From Dolomedes plantarius (taxonomy: Eukaryota > Arthropoda > Arachnida > Araneae > Dolomedidae): a DNA stretch of 64,000 bases. Numbering within the stretch: the stretch's first letter is position 1; each line of letters starts with the position of its first letter. The notes beneath the pieces are model-generated. The model saw only the letters and a program-made list of their open reading frames with translations, was not told the DNA's origin and searched no databases. Shown here one piece after another: positions 46,854 to 58,950 of this stretch. The stretch covers positions 122,462,693 to 122,526,692 of the forward strand of contig OU015493.1 of assembly GCA_907164885.2 (NCBI GenBank), written 5' to 3'. Made by a program: the position numbers and the translations under genes.

Positions 46854-47362
46854 CTGGTTTATAAATAAGTTCGAGAGGGCTGGAATTTAGGAGATCTTCA
46901 AATTCTAATCCAGCTGAATTTGGGTGACTATATCCCCATCTACTTGAATGTGTGTTCATGTCTCCAATTATGATTGTCTTAGAAGATACCACAATCCTCG
47001 ACAAGTTTGGTTTACTAATAGGGGGGATGTATAGAGCAAATATCTTAGAGGATCTCATTTTTCCATTGGATCTCTATGATTTCACTTTTATCACTGCTCT
47101 CTCCCATAGATTTAACAATTTTAAAGTCAGCTATAAGTTTATTATTTACTCCAACTAAAATGCCACTAGCAACTTGTCTGTGCTTTGGAAGCAAATACAA
47201 CGTGTATCCCGGGAAAGGATAAAAATTCACAGACTCTTCAGTTAAATTAGCCTCCATAATTACAAATAGATCGATATTACATTTTGAGACTGATTGTTAG
47301 ATCTGGAGTTTCTTGGGCTGGGACAAGCCACCCGCATTCCACTGCAAAATCTCAAGCTTCAT
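46612..47362 (-). pseudogene. LINE endonuclease domain
   Basis: An apurinic-type endonuclease nicks the target DNA to prime reverse transcription. The frame seems to start at the ATG at 47360-47362 (MKLEILQWNAGGLSQ), with the family's early QWNAGG motif, but a stop follows soon at about 47300. Further on come MEANLTEESVNF, then IIGDMNTHSSRWG (the catalytic GDxN-type motif) and SSPDLLFVSSD (the SDH-like site). These lie in different frames (47257-47045 and 47058-46612), so it is broken at least twice. Confidence 0.82.
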
Positions 47363-47450
47363 AGCAAGGAAGTATGCCGAAAGCTGTAGATCATTTAGCC
47401 GCAAAGCGTTGCCCAGGGTGCACCACGAGGAGGTAGATCTACGTTGCACC

Positions 47451-47497
<47 letters not shown>

Positions 47498-47588
47498 AGT
47501 ATATATATATATTTGGCATTAATTGCATACATTGACCGTTGTATTTAATTTGAATGCACTCCGTAGAGAAGTGCGGGTTTTCAGCTAG

Positions 47589-49148
47589 TTTCGTATATTT
47601 TCCTAGTAAAGCCTGAAATTTAAATATTATAACATCTACTTTCCAACAACAGTTCATTTAAAAAAATTGTATTGAAATTTGCTTTATAAAAAATGATAAC
47701 TCCAATAATTTTATAATTTTTTAAAATTTTAAGTGTAACATCTTCTATTACATACTCCAGAGTTGGCTATTTTACTGATATAAATTGTGGTTCAGAATTC
47801 CGTTAATAGATATTGATTGAATACGGCAGATATTGATCAATTACTTTATAGCTGCCAAAATAAGCCCCAAAAATAATTAATCGCGAAGTCGAAAAATTTT
47901 GATAAACTGGGGAAGAGATGTACTCAAAAGTGTAAAAACTTACTGACTGTACGATCGGGCAGTCGATTGTTAGCAACCATTCTCGTTTTAGGTTGTAATA
48001 TTAACTGCTGTATTTAGTGGAAACATTTGTGATAGGGACATACGTTTTCCTTATACATAACATATGTATAAGGAAAAAATACCTTAATGGAAATATATGT
48101 ATGAAATCTAAAATGATGGAACTTAAATACATGACTTTCATCTACCACCGAAAGATATCTATTGAATTTGTCCTTCATCCCTCGAGTCACTTCAAATACA
48201 ATTCGGGGTTATTTCATTCGTTTAGCCCACTATTAAGAAAGTCCGAGATTCATCCGAAAGATTAGTGACATGGCTTAGAATTGTTAACTCAGCCCACCGG
48301 TGAGATGAAAGATTTTAAGCACAACTCGGATCAGCCAAAGTATCAGATAATATGTAAATACGCCTAGCGAGAAGAAATGATTCTAACAGCATTACATTAG
48401 AATTTGCTATCGTAGAAGGGGAAAACGTTAGAAGTAAACTGCTCTGTTACTTTCATTGACAGTTCAGATAGCAACCAAAGTGAATAAATTAAAGGTAATT
48501 TATTGTTATTTTTTTTGGGGGGGGGTGGCTGAGGGGAAGGAGTTGAAGAAATTGAATATAAAAATCTCAGCCTTTTAACACATAGTATAAATACAGCAGA
48601 AAGATTAAAAACTACGAATGAAGTAAAAATAAAAAGGGAATTGCTCAGATTCAAAAGCGTACTGTTACAGACTATGGAAATTAATAAGATATCAGAGAAA
48701 TATTAAACAAATAAAAGAAAGATTTACGTTTATGAAAAATAAAAAATAAGAAACTCAAAAGAAGAGAACTTATAACAAATCATCGGATAAATTTTTTTAT
48801 TTACAAATATATCTTTTAATGAATTTAATACAATGTAAAAAGTTAGATTCGCCAAAACGTTTAACATGCTGCAAGCAATTTTTCAATTTGCATCAAACCC
48901 AAAAAGCAAAAACTTTTCCCTTAAAGATGGTTTATAAATAAACAATCATCTCAGGGAAAATCGATTATTTTGCGTGAAATAACTAAATCATTGCTGATGA
49001 ATGTTGTATCTAGCAACCCGAGGAAGATATCCACGTTTATTAAGGACATTTGGGTATCAGCACGTTGCACAAGACATTTGGGTCTGTGTATTAGCCCACT
49101 GATTTAAATATGTTCAATTTTTAATACGAGCTTATTGAGGCTGTTTAT
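47589..49148. other. Non-coding interval
   Basis: No gene recognised. A small inverted repeat TTTTCCTTATACAT / ATGTATAAGGAAAA lies at about 48047-48077 (loop of about 5 nt). A T/G-run is at about 48509-48527. Confidence 0.5.
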
Positions 49149-49734
49149 CACTAGAAAGACGGGAATTATTTTCTTACTTAAAAGACTGAACGCCGTCATT
49201 TTGACGGTTAAAACTAAAATCAAGAATTTAAAATATTTAGTGTTTTTTTTAAATCATTAAATACTTTAAATTTTGAACTATTTCATTCCAATATATAATA
49301 AATTAGCATATATTTAGATACATTTTTATGCACTTATGCCGAGCTGACAACCTGGTATGGTTTATCCGTAAAAATATATGCATTGTTTGTGCAGTCCTTA
49401 TTTTTCAACACCAATATTTCCGAAGAGCCAATATTTCTGTTATTTGCAAAAGGGGGAAGAGACGAAGAGAAACGAACATTTTTCTGGTATTATTTTAAAG
49501 ATTTCTGCCTGTTTTCTATATTGCCGTCAAATTGGTGGCTTTCAGTGTTAGTAGGTATACAACACATTTTCTCCCCCTCTTTACTATCGAAAATAATTTT
49601 GTAAATGTGTGTGCATATTTCGCGTAAAATTAGAAAAATTCATAAAATTTCAGAAGCCTGAGGACATAAATACAGACATAGTGCTCAGTAGTATGTCCGA
49701 AACCGTCAAAATGACGGCAGTCGTCTTTCTAATG
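49149..49734. mobile_element. piggyBac-like non-autonomous element
   Basis: 586 bp. The right flank is TTAA (49735-49738); the left flank is TTAT (49145-49148), presumably a mutated TTAA. The ends read inward CACTAGAAAGACG and CATTAGAAAGACG. At the right a 3-bp spacer, and at the left one of about 27 bp, precedes an internal repeat GCCGTCATTTTGACGGTT. This unequal spacing is the hallmark of piggyBac ends. No transposase. Confidence 0.85.
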
Positions 49735-49738
49735 TTAA

Positions 49739-50216
49739 AATACTTTTCCTTACTCAGGCCATTGTTTGCTATCTACGATGCCGCTTTGAATGCCAGAAAA
49801 ACGATTACCTTGAGTTGTGTAAATAATAAAAAATAAAAAAATAAAAAAATAAAATAAATTAAAAAAATAAAATCTTCGGAAAATTCCTGATATTGTTTAT
49901 TAGTCATTTACAACAATTTATTAGGTAATTAACCAATATGAGAATGTAGAAAGATTCTTTTATAATGGCAAAGTGTGGGTTAGAAAAAATAGCCCACTTG
50001 GCACTATTTATATCAAGAATAGTTTGTCAGGAATGTTTTGAGAAATTCCTTTAAGTGTACCTCTAAGTGTACATTAGAAGTTGAAAGCATTTTAATTAAG
50101 AGTCATGATTCATAAACAATGAGAAAAAGCCTTAATGAACATATTGTACGGTTGACTGGCTAGATACAAACCTTTCACCAACAAACACAATAGACGCAAA
50201 TAAATTAAACTAAATA
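49739..50216. other. Non-coding interval
   Basis: A-rich run (about 49825-49870). No gene recognised. Confidence 0.5.
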
Positions 50217-50733
50217 CAGGGTTACTACAAAAGAATCATTCATTTTCAAAATTCGATTTATTCAAAAGTATTATACTTACAAATATGATTGATATATGAA
50301 AATAACCACAAAATATTCAAGTTTTATGCTCACTCTACAAATGTTCTATGTGTGCCCCCTTGGTCACTAGTGCTGCCACGTCACCTGGTGTACAGGTCGC
50401 CGAATTTAACACCGTGTGACTTCTTCCTTTGGGGACACATTAAGGACATTGTTTATGTACCCCCACTACCAAAAGCGATAGAAGAGCTGAAGAAACGGAT
50501 CAGTGATGCATTGATGAACATTGACGCGATCACGCTACAAAATGTGTGGAATGAATTGAACTACCGCCTGGACGTGTGTCGTGTGACCAAGGGGGTACAC
50601 ATAGAACATTTGTAGAGTGAGCATAAAACTTGAATATTTTGTGGTTATTTTTATATATCAATCATATTTGTAAGTATAATACTTTTGAATAAATTGGGTT
50701 TTGAAAATGAATGATTCTTTTGTAGTAACCCTG
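50217..50733 (+). mobile_element. Tc1/mariner-type deletion derivative
   Basis: TA-flanked (50215-50216 and 50734-50735), with inverted ends of about 150 bp starting CAGGGTTACTACAAAAGAAT. Its inside keeps only the end of a transposase gene. Confidence 0.88.
50370..50615 (+). pseudogene. Tc/mariner transposase C-terminal fragment
   Basis: The open frame 50289-50615 gives, from about residue 30, the end of a transposase: YRSPNLTPCDFFLWGHIKD (the last catalytic residue region), VYVPPLPKAIEELKKRI, NVWNELNYRLDVCRV and GVHIEHL. The stop at 50615 is the natural end and lies in the terminal repeat. The rest of the gene is deleted. Confidence 0.85.
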
Positions 50734-50845
50734 TACATTTCGAGCAGCACAATACATATCGGAATTGCTTTTAATCTTGAAAATAAGATATCTGCTGATT
50801 AATCTAAATTTAACATATTTTGTTTATATGATGGGCTAACAGTAA

Positions 50846-51031
50846 GGGCCTGTTCACATAGGAGTCCGTTCCGTTGCGTTAAGGAAAAGATGACGTTGAG
50901 ACGAAAATAAACCAATCATAGGCGTTAAAAATTTCATTGCTAATCGTTTGGAGGCATATGATTGGTTTATTTTCGTCTCAACGGCATCTTTTCCTTAACG
51001 CAACGCAACGGACTCCTATGTGAACAGGCCC
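50846..51031. mobile_element. Palindromic MITE, complete copy
   Basis: A 186-bp near-perfect palindrome. The ends are GGGCCTGTTCACATAGGAGT and its inverse, and the match continues through GTTGCGTTAAGGAAAAGATG to ACCAATCATA. Same family as 8146-8722. It would form a long hairpin as single strand or RNA. Confidence 0.88.
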
Positions 51032-54000
51032 TATGGGAAAAAGCCAGCAAAGAGCCCAAAACGTATATCGGTAAGCATTTATACATTGTATACATCCACC
51101 CATATACACCGTGAGATCGTTCGCTACTTTCTTATAGAAGTATCCAATGTGCAAGTCAACGTTACTTCCTATGAGGGGACAGTAAAAGAAATCCATAACT
51201 TGGCCGGGATTCAAATCCAAACCAACTCTATGGTAGCTTTCATCACTACCCGTTATAAAACTTGGGCAGCAACTTAAAAGGTTACATAATAGTATAGTAC
51301 GGCGACATCTAATGTTCTTTATTGTTGAGCATACCATGAACTAGTATAAAAATGTATTAACATACTGAAAGGAATATGAAGGATAACACTTCTGACCTGA
51401 AAAATCATTCTTAAACATACAGCTGAGGCTTTTATGCACATTTGTTTGAAAGTGCGTCAAATGCCTAGATTTAAGTAAAATTTCAAATCCGTGAAGCTAT
51501 TAAAAGAATAACTTTGGAAAAGCATATCGTATGTAACAAAAATGACGTAATGAAAATTGTGTTGAAGGAAAGGGAGAAAGCAATCGATCTCATTATGAAA
51601 ATCCTGATTTAAAAAAAAAAGTTATTTAATGACCTCCAACATGTCAAAATCAATAATGTATATCTCACTAAAAATGAGAAACAAATTATCTATATATTTA
51701 AGTTGCTAAGCCGACCTTTTTTGGCAGTCCGTGAGAGAAAACTACTGCATCAATTTACTTCATTTCGGTCTTAAATGAAAGACTGTAATCTGTAGATTTG
51801 TCAAATTTGGTTTTTGTAACCGCAATTTCTATTAATTAGCAATAGTTTACAATTGAAAATTTATTACTGCGCATGCTCAGTGGTATGTTTAAATCTGGCT
51901 TTAGAAACTCACTGTTTCTGCGCATGCTCAGTGACATGTTTTAATGATAAACACGATTATTCCAAGGAGTCTCTCTTTCTCTCTCTCTCTCTCTCTCTGC
52001 CATTTTTATTTTTATGATAATTATGTTTGTGAAATATAAGATTAAACCTTTTGGAAATTGTTTATTTAGCGCTGTTTAATTAGCGATAATTTATTAAAAA
52101 ATTGCTATCTGCGCATTCTCAGAGATATTTTAAAATCTAGCTTTAGATATTCACTAAGCACGAGGCCGCTTAAACACATTAATTTGTTTCTGCGTACTAT
52201 TATGATTCTCAACATTTGGCAATAATTTCTTGAGTAAAATTTGTGTATTGGTAAATTTATTTACTATCTAGCTGTCATGTTTTGACGGATACCTACTAGT
52301 TTTATTTTAATTCCTAAAGCTTTTACCAGGCTATCTGAAAATGCCCTTTTTATTGGATTATCGGCATTAATGTAGCTGTCAATAGTAGACATATTTTCTC
52401 CATAGGTTAACAGTGAGGTGAGCGAATCCAGTAGGGTTAGTACACAGCAACTTTAAAGTAATGTTATACATCTCCAGCGTACAGGTAGCCTCACACGGGT
52501 TTCTCCCTTGGTATGGGCTCCTTGCAAGGCATAACCGATGAGTAGGCTGGAGGGAGAGGAATTCCAAATGTGAAAATGAGAAACTTCTCTGAAATACTTC
52601 TCATTTTATCTCCAATCCATGTAATCTTTAGCTTCCAACATTCTTAAAGTGTCTGTATTGGGACCTGGGTAACGGGAGTAGTCGTAAAACCTACAGGGAC
52701 AAAAATTTTGCATATCTCAAAACAATATATCTCTTGCTTATTGGCTGTTAAGGAGAATCAGCCGTAAAATCACAGGATCATGTATAATGTTTAAACAATT
52801 CCATTTTAAATTAAAAAAAACCGTCATTACTAAATTCTTCTTCGGAAGAGATTGTATCAGAAATTTCTTTTGCCGCTTCTCGTGTCTCCATCCTTTGAAA
52901 TGAATTTAGCGGACAACATGATCTGTTTAGATTCAGCGATGAAAGTGATCAAATCTAAAGTGTCTATGCTGGCCCCATAATTGTCATTGATCATCTATAG
53001 TTTTCTATATATTTCTTATTTACTTCCTGTTGTTGCTCAGGGACAGTCCCAAGATGGTAATTTAGTGTACCAGCCAGAAGGAAAGGACTGGCTAAATATT
53101 ACTTGTCTGTGTCGGTACACTTTTAACTTTGACGGATTACCTTTCTTCCACCATATTTATCGGGGAAAGTCTCTACCTCGAAGTTTAACTCCTATTTGTA
53201 GAAACCTTTACGGATGGTTGCTATTACCCCTATTTTTCCAAATTTAAATCACTAGAAAACTGAAGGGATAAACCTATTAGATTGGGGGCCTTTTTAAAGA
53301 AAGTCATTAAATGATACGGAACCCCTAGTTCACGCTGATCCATCAAAGATATGCCTAGTAGTGGAATTTTCTTTTATTACTGTTTTATGGTGTAATAAAT
53401 GTACACTTGGATGATTATATCAGTTGTTTTGCGTTGGAGATCTATTTTTTTCTATAATATTTTCTCTTTCCATTACGTAAAAATTGCTTTCAGAAGTTTC
53501 TACTTTCTCAAAGGATTTAAGGATTTTATCGAATTTACCTACCTGTGCTCCTCTAAAATTTATTATATGGCAATAGGGGATGCTCGTGCAACCAAGGAAA
53601 ACAAACTCCGCACCTTCTATTCTTTTCTCGTCATAGTGTCTTTAAAAAATCTCAAAGCAATGTTGTGAATTTCTTCTCATTTTTTTTTCTCGTGGTCTCT
53701 ACAATCCCCGAAGAATCCAAATTCCTTAAATTTGATATTTTAGTTTCACTCACACGTACAGATACAATAATAGCAATCTCGGTAAGACATCAATCCATGA
53801 CTCTCTATCTTAGGTGTGTTTTTAACTGCCACTAACGCTCCTTGAAGAAGCACATTTCTCCATTAAGCGATTTACCTGCTATATCCTCATCTCCCAGTAA
53901 AATGTATATCATCAGGATCCTCTTCGAATAAGCACAAGCTCGTGTATGAGATAGGTCAGTTGTTGGAATACCATGCATTTTTCAATGTTCGGGGCACTTC

Positions 54001-56733
54001 GAATTTGGAAGTTTTGTTACAAATTTTCTTTTGTCCATTACTTCTAGCGCACTACTATACTGATTTTACTAGCTACTTTTAACTGTTCACGATAACATTG
54101 ATGCTCCTCAGAAGTTTCAATTCCTCATAAAAGTCAGCCATGAATGATCTTTAATTCCTCTGCACTATTAAGAGACGACACCTCTGCAGAAAATTTGCTT
54201 ATGTTAGAATTCTGGCGTCCTGTAGCCATCATAATTCATACGAGTGCAAGACGCTCAACATCTTTTCCTACAAACGTTTGTAAATGCATTTCCTTCGGAC
54301 AAGTCTGATTTGTTAAAATACTGTTTTCTTGTGAATTACTATTTCTCTCACGCGTTTCATCATCATTTTGTTTATTAAATCCCAATTTGTTTTGTTTGGC
54401 AAAACACATTATGAAGCGACATTTACCACTACGCAAATAATTATTTATTTTAGCTTTACAATTAGTAGAAACGTGATGCAACTTTAGACAACAGAAACCG
54501 GCACCCTTGTTTGATAATTGCTAACAGCACTCTCTTGATCTCCTAAATCATGAGATCCGCAACTAGTTTTTGTTTTTATTTTCTTGAACGTTTGAGCCTA
54601 AATGACGTGTAGCGGAAGCGATTCTCGGTCTTTCTGTTTTGCGGTATTTCTTTTTCGAGGCGCGAACTGATGTGGGGAGATAAATTTTAGTTTTCGATAT
54701 GCGAGCAGTTGTAGCAGAGATAGATCGTTCGAGCAGCGAGAGGTGTACTCATAAAATTATTCAAATCGTTTACATTACATTTTTTGCTACTGTTTAGTCG
54801 CGTTTATTGTATTCAAGGAACAAGTCACTTGAGACCAAGCGTATATAATATATTATCCATGTATTGTGAATCTAAGACGGAATGAATCGTAACAGAAATG
54901 GAAAGCTCCTTAACTTTTTATGATTTTACAGTAAAATTTATAGTAATATAATCGTATTTTATTGTAAATTTGAGAATTATTTTTACAGTGTACATAGAGC
55001 TATGAAGGCACCCTGTTTTATGCCAAATTGTTTGGGATTTTATAGCCTGTATCTACTAATGAGGACGACTGGTTGCAAAAACTCGCTTTCAATGCCCCAA
55101 CGCTATGCTTTCATTGTTTGAATTCATATTTATCATTATGAAGCCCTATTTAAAATTAGATATACGTTGTTCAAAAGATTCTTCTTGTCTGCAAAGTGAA
55201 CAGGTCTGGAAGATTTCCCCGAGGGCTCGATATAATTGGTCGATGTTATAATTGTAAGATGGCTGGTTCCCACCTGAGAAAAATATCTGAAGATAAGAGA
55301 ATTAAATAAGTTTCAGCTTAGGATTTATGGTTTTACTCCGTTTCGATCCAAGAACTTCTTAAAGTGAAAGTTTCCAGATAATACATCATGGAAAAGGGTT
55401 TTTAGGATGTACTCGTATACTGTCCACTGGAGCAAACCTCGTTGTATCTTTCACAGATTAATATCTAGCATCAACGTTTCACAGAAGAATAAAATAAGTA
55501 GAATAAAATTATAACTGTGTCGCATAAGCATTATCTTAACCCTTCAGAATTACGAACATCAATGATGTATGTGCTAAAGCTTTTTAGTTTTCATGAAAAG
55601 CTACAGTTTTGAGAAGTCTTGTTCAAAATGAATGTTCATAGAATTTTTGACGGAAAAAGTTTTCTGAGAACGGTCATTGACTTCAAATGCGTAGTATATC
55701 GTTAAATGCAGAGTATATCTGTAAACTTACTGATCCTTAATATAGCCTCTCAAGGAACGGAAGGTTATATTTAACCACCGAGGGGGGCTTGGATTGGGAA
55801 TTCGAGCCGTGCAGAAATTTGTATGCGGATACTGGAATAATTTGTTTGTTTATGTGGGAGAATTCTTAGGGCTGCGTTTTCGAAGAACTATCCTGAGTCA
55901 CGCCATGTTATGTATACTACACATACATAAATAAACCTGAACAGGAGGTCATGTGCGTGTTATTTATTATTTAAATGGAGCGCCAACGCCAATTTATAAC
56001 TTTTTTTAAAATAATCAAAATATTAGCATACACAACATAATTTAATCCTTTTCTGGTTCGTTACGATATAGATCATTTTTACATAGCAGGGTTTGATTGT
56101 CCCTAGTTTGAGATATGGAAAACACACACACACGCAAAAAAAAAAAAAAAAAATATGTGTGGCATTGAAGATGACATGCTGAAAAAATGGCCAATGACAA
56201 GAAAATAGATGATCTCCGGGTTAATGATTGGAATTTATATTGTAAGCATGCATTTTAAATTCTAAGTTGAACTTCCTTAGAAATCTCTATGGAATGGCCT
56301 TGTAATGAAACCATGGCAGAACATTACAATAAGTAGTATTAATTTCCCCACAAATTATACTATAAATTAGAAAGAATAGAATATCCTTTAATGATAACAT
56401 AAAGTCTAAATTTCATACATATAGAAAAAAAATTCACAGTTCCTTCACTTTGCAATTAAAAAAGGAATGATATTTTAATGTAAAAAATAATCATTAACAT
56501 AACCAATCAGACAGCTTTAGGTAGAGATCGATTGATATTGTTTATATATTGTTGACTATTTTACTTTCATAATTATTTGGTTTTCAGAACTGCATTAATT
56601 GGAGTAACTGCTGCTTGACAATCTACAAGGAATAAAACAAGTTTTGTCATATTCATTTAATTGACTCATGCATCAACGATAAATTATTACTGTCAGAAAA
56701 TATTTGATTAAAGCTTATTTTTATTATCTATAT
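51032..56733. other. Long interval without a clear gene
   Basis: AT-rich. Contains diverged direct repeats with CTGCGCATGCTCAGTG-like blocks (about 51832-51930, 52066-52165), a (CT)n run (about 51970-51998), a partial MITE of family R (52320-52456, minus) and an (AC)n/A-run (about 56120-56151). The frame 54481-54236 (minus) has a cysteine/histidine spacing discussed in the findings. Frames at 51020-51337, 52981-53247 and 53399-53668 show no recognised domain. Confidence 0.55.
52320..52456 (-). repeat. MITE family R, copy 4 (partial)
   Basis: Contains TTATTGGATTATCGGCATTA, CTCCATAGGTTAACAGTGAG and GGTTAGTACACAGCA. It corresponds to one terminal part of 34790-35211 in the opposite direction. 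Confidence 0.7.
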
Positions 56734-56920
56734 CAGGGGTCTCCAAACTTTTTAGCCTAAGGGCCACACTGACTCCTCTACCAAGTCCCAAGGGCCAAGA
56801 CCCAGCTAGCTAGCTCATCATACCAACATAATTTAGTTTGAATTACTGTACTTTTGAATGTCAGTTGTTAATTATCACATGCGCTCAGTCATCTTCAATT
56901 CCGTGAGTTTATTCAAGATA

Positions 56921-57860
56921 CTAGCTAAAAACCCTCTCTTCGCTACGAAGTACATCCAAATTAAATACAACGGCCAATGCATGCAATCAAATCCATGTAT
57001 ATGTATATATATTTATAATAAATACGACGATCAATGTATACAATTCATGTAAAAAAAATATATTTTTAAAATAATCGTAAGGTATATTTTACAGACAAAA
57101 TAATGTAGAAGAAAATATTCAAATTAAATCTAATAGGACATACTAAAGAATATATTATAGTACAGTTAATATAGTACAGTTTGAGGAACATATTTTTACT
57201 GTATTTTAATATTTTTTTAGATAATGTCCAATCGTCTACCGCATTAGCAAGAAAAGAAAAATATTTTTTGTCTATTTTTTGTCTATTTCGTTGTCATGAC
57301 GTGACGATAAATTTATTTAAAGTACCAGAAAAAGAAATCACGAGATCAGCATTTAATAAATTAAATTCTAAAAATTAATATTTAAAAATTCGCCAAAAAT
57401 CAGAAAATGGAGGTAAAGATTCGAAAAAGATTTCATTTTAAAGGAATTTTTATGATATTTCTTGTGATATAAATTTTTTAACTCTCAAATTATTATTTTA
57501 AATGCAAACTTAAAAAAGTTACTAAAACAACATAAAAATTTAATTTAAAAAAATCTATGAAGAAGTTTTCAAAAATCTTTCTTATTGCACCCCTACACTC
57601 TAAGAAGATGAATCGCCATGCAAAATTTCAGCACTTTAGGTCCAGCGGTTTGGTCTGTGCGGTTTGGTCCAGTGGTTTGGTCTGTAACATTTAGGCTCCT
57701 AACTTTCTTTCTACTGATCAGACATACATAATACATAACCTATGTCCATCTGGAATAATGGACCTTTCAAATAGCGAAAGAAATTTTCAAATGGGTGCAG
57801 TGGTTCCGGAGATTACCCTCCACATACAAAATCCGCTCTCTCTCTTTATATAATAATATA
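56921..57860 (-). mobile_element. Non-autonomous Helitron, copy F, with an unlike 5' end
   Basis: Plus strand starts CTAGCTAAAAACCCTCTCTT after A. It follows the family to about 57690 (with GGTTTGGTCTGTGC duplicated) and then has about 160 bp not found in the other copies. It ends AATAATATAGA (57860) followed by T. Inserted within the hAT element. Confidence 0.75.
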
Positions 57861-58129
57861 GATTGGAGAAAATGACTTTCCATATTATACTGTTGTACGC
57901 TGGCTTAGCTGCGGAAAAGTTCTCACGCGATTTTTTTAGCTCCAACCAATAATCGAAATTTTCTTGAATGAAAGGAATCATCCTCTGGCTGAGTTTCAAA
58001 ACAATGAGGGATAATGAAAGTTATCATTTTATACAGATTAAACTAAACATATCAATGACATTAATTTAAAATTACAAGGAGAAAACCAGCTTCTTCCTGA
58101 TTTGTGCACTCATATTAAGACCTTTCGAC

Positions 58130-58678
58130 AAATTGTTTTGTTTCAGTCTCAATTGAACAAAAATATTTCACACGTTTTAAAACATGCCAGACATTCAGTC
58201 AGCAAACTGAGACTCCATTTCCGGTAGATTTCGCAGTTGAAGCTTTGGGTGCTTTAAAAATAAATCGTTTTTTCAGATTTTGATGCAATTGCAAACGATA
58301 TCAAGATTTTTCAAAATCTTTTTAACGCCGATATAGAAACCCTTGCCCCAGAACATCAAATGGGAATGATTGATTTGCAGTGTAGTGATATTTTTAAAGA
58401 AAAATATTTAAAGTCATCGTTGCGGGAATTTTATAAGAGTTTTCCACTCACACAGTTTGATCAGTTGCGTAAATTTGCCCGAGGCATTTTTTCCGCTTCC
58501 GGCACTACTTACCTGTGTGAAAAAAACATTCTCCAAAATGAAATATATAAAAAATATTTACAGATCCAAATTAACTGATGAGCATTTGAAGTCGCTGCTG
58601 ATAATTTCCACTAGTAAACTTGATCCACAACTGCAAACAATTGTCAGTGAAAAGTTACAGTTACATAAATTTCATTAA
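58130..58678 (+). pseudogene. hAT transposase C-terminal remnant
   Basis: Translation shows FDAIANDIKIFQNLFNADIE, then the open frame 58360-58578 (MIDLQCSDIFKEKYLKSSL, LREFYKSF). After a frameshift near 58530 it continues as CEKTFSKMKYIKNIYRSKLT and EHLKSLLIISTSKLDPQLQ (58457-58678). This is the conserved C-terminal dimerisation region of Charlie-like hAT transposases (family: FSKMKxxKSxxRSxLTDEHL). The N-terminal zinc finger and catalytic core are missing. Confidence 0.82.
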
Positions 58679-58950
58679 TCATAATTATAATGTTTAATTT
58701 CATTATGTAAATTACCTATGCATGTCACTTATTGAAAGTTTTTAGGATAAATCTCATATCCTTAATTACAGTCAATTTCATTATGTATGTGAGTTATTGT
58801 GTTTCTTTATTGGTCCTTAAATAAAAACATCTGATTATTGTTTTGTATGATTTACTTACATTCTAAATTTTACAATGTAATAAAAATAAACTACGGCGGA
58901 CCGGATTTGTTGTGCTTACGGTCCGGAGTTCGGAGACCCCTAATCTATAT

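Larger units (their letters stand above)
43575..47452 (-). mobile_element. Non-LTR retrotransposon (LINE) with RNase H, inserted in (TA)n
   Basis: On the minus strand the order is endonuclease, reverse transcriptase, RNase H, C-terminal CCHC-like knuckle. This order fits the R1/I/LOA/Jockey-like group; the clade needs a tree. (TA)n abuts both ends. There is no poly(A), so either the element ends in TA repeats or it targets them. No first ORF is present. The ORF is broken by many stops and frameshifts. Confidence 0.85.
40970..47588 (+). mobile_element. Non-autonomous Helitron, copy E, split by two insertions
   Basis: Opposite orientation to the other copies. It starts after A with TCTATATATATATAAAACAG (40970) and ends GTGCGGGTTTTCAGCTAG (47588) followed by T. 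Its parts are 40970-41646, 43469-43574 and 47453-47588. Each matches consecutive stretches of the Helitron consensus, with (TA)n at both break points. The missing parts are replaced by a second Helitron-like element and by a LINE. Confidence 0.8.
56734..58942 (+). mobile_element. hAT element, degenerate, with Helitron insertion
   Basis: Flanked by the 8-bp duplication ATCTATAT (56726-56733 and 58943-58950). The left end is CAGGGGTCTCCAAACTTTTT; the right end reads inward TAGGGGTCTCCGAAC. Without the Helitron 56921-57860 it is about 1.27 kb, and only the end of a transposase gene is left. Confidence 0.88.
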
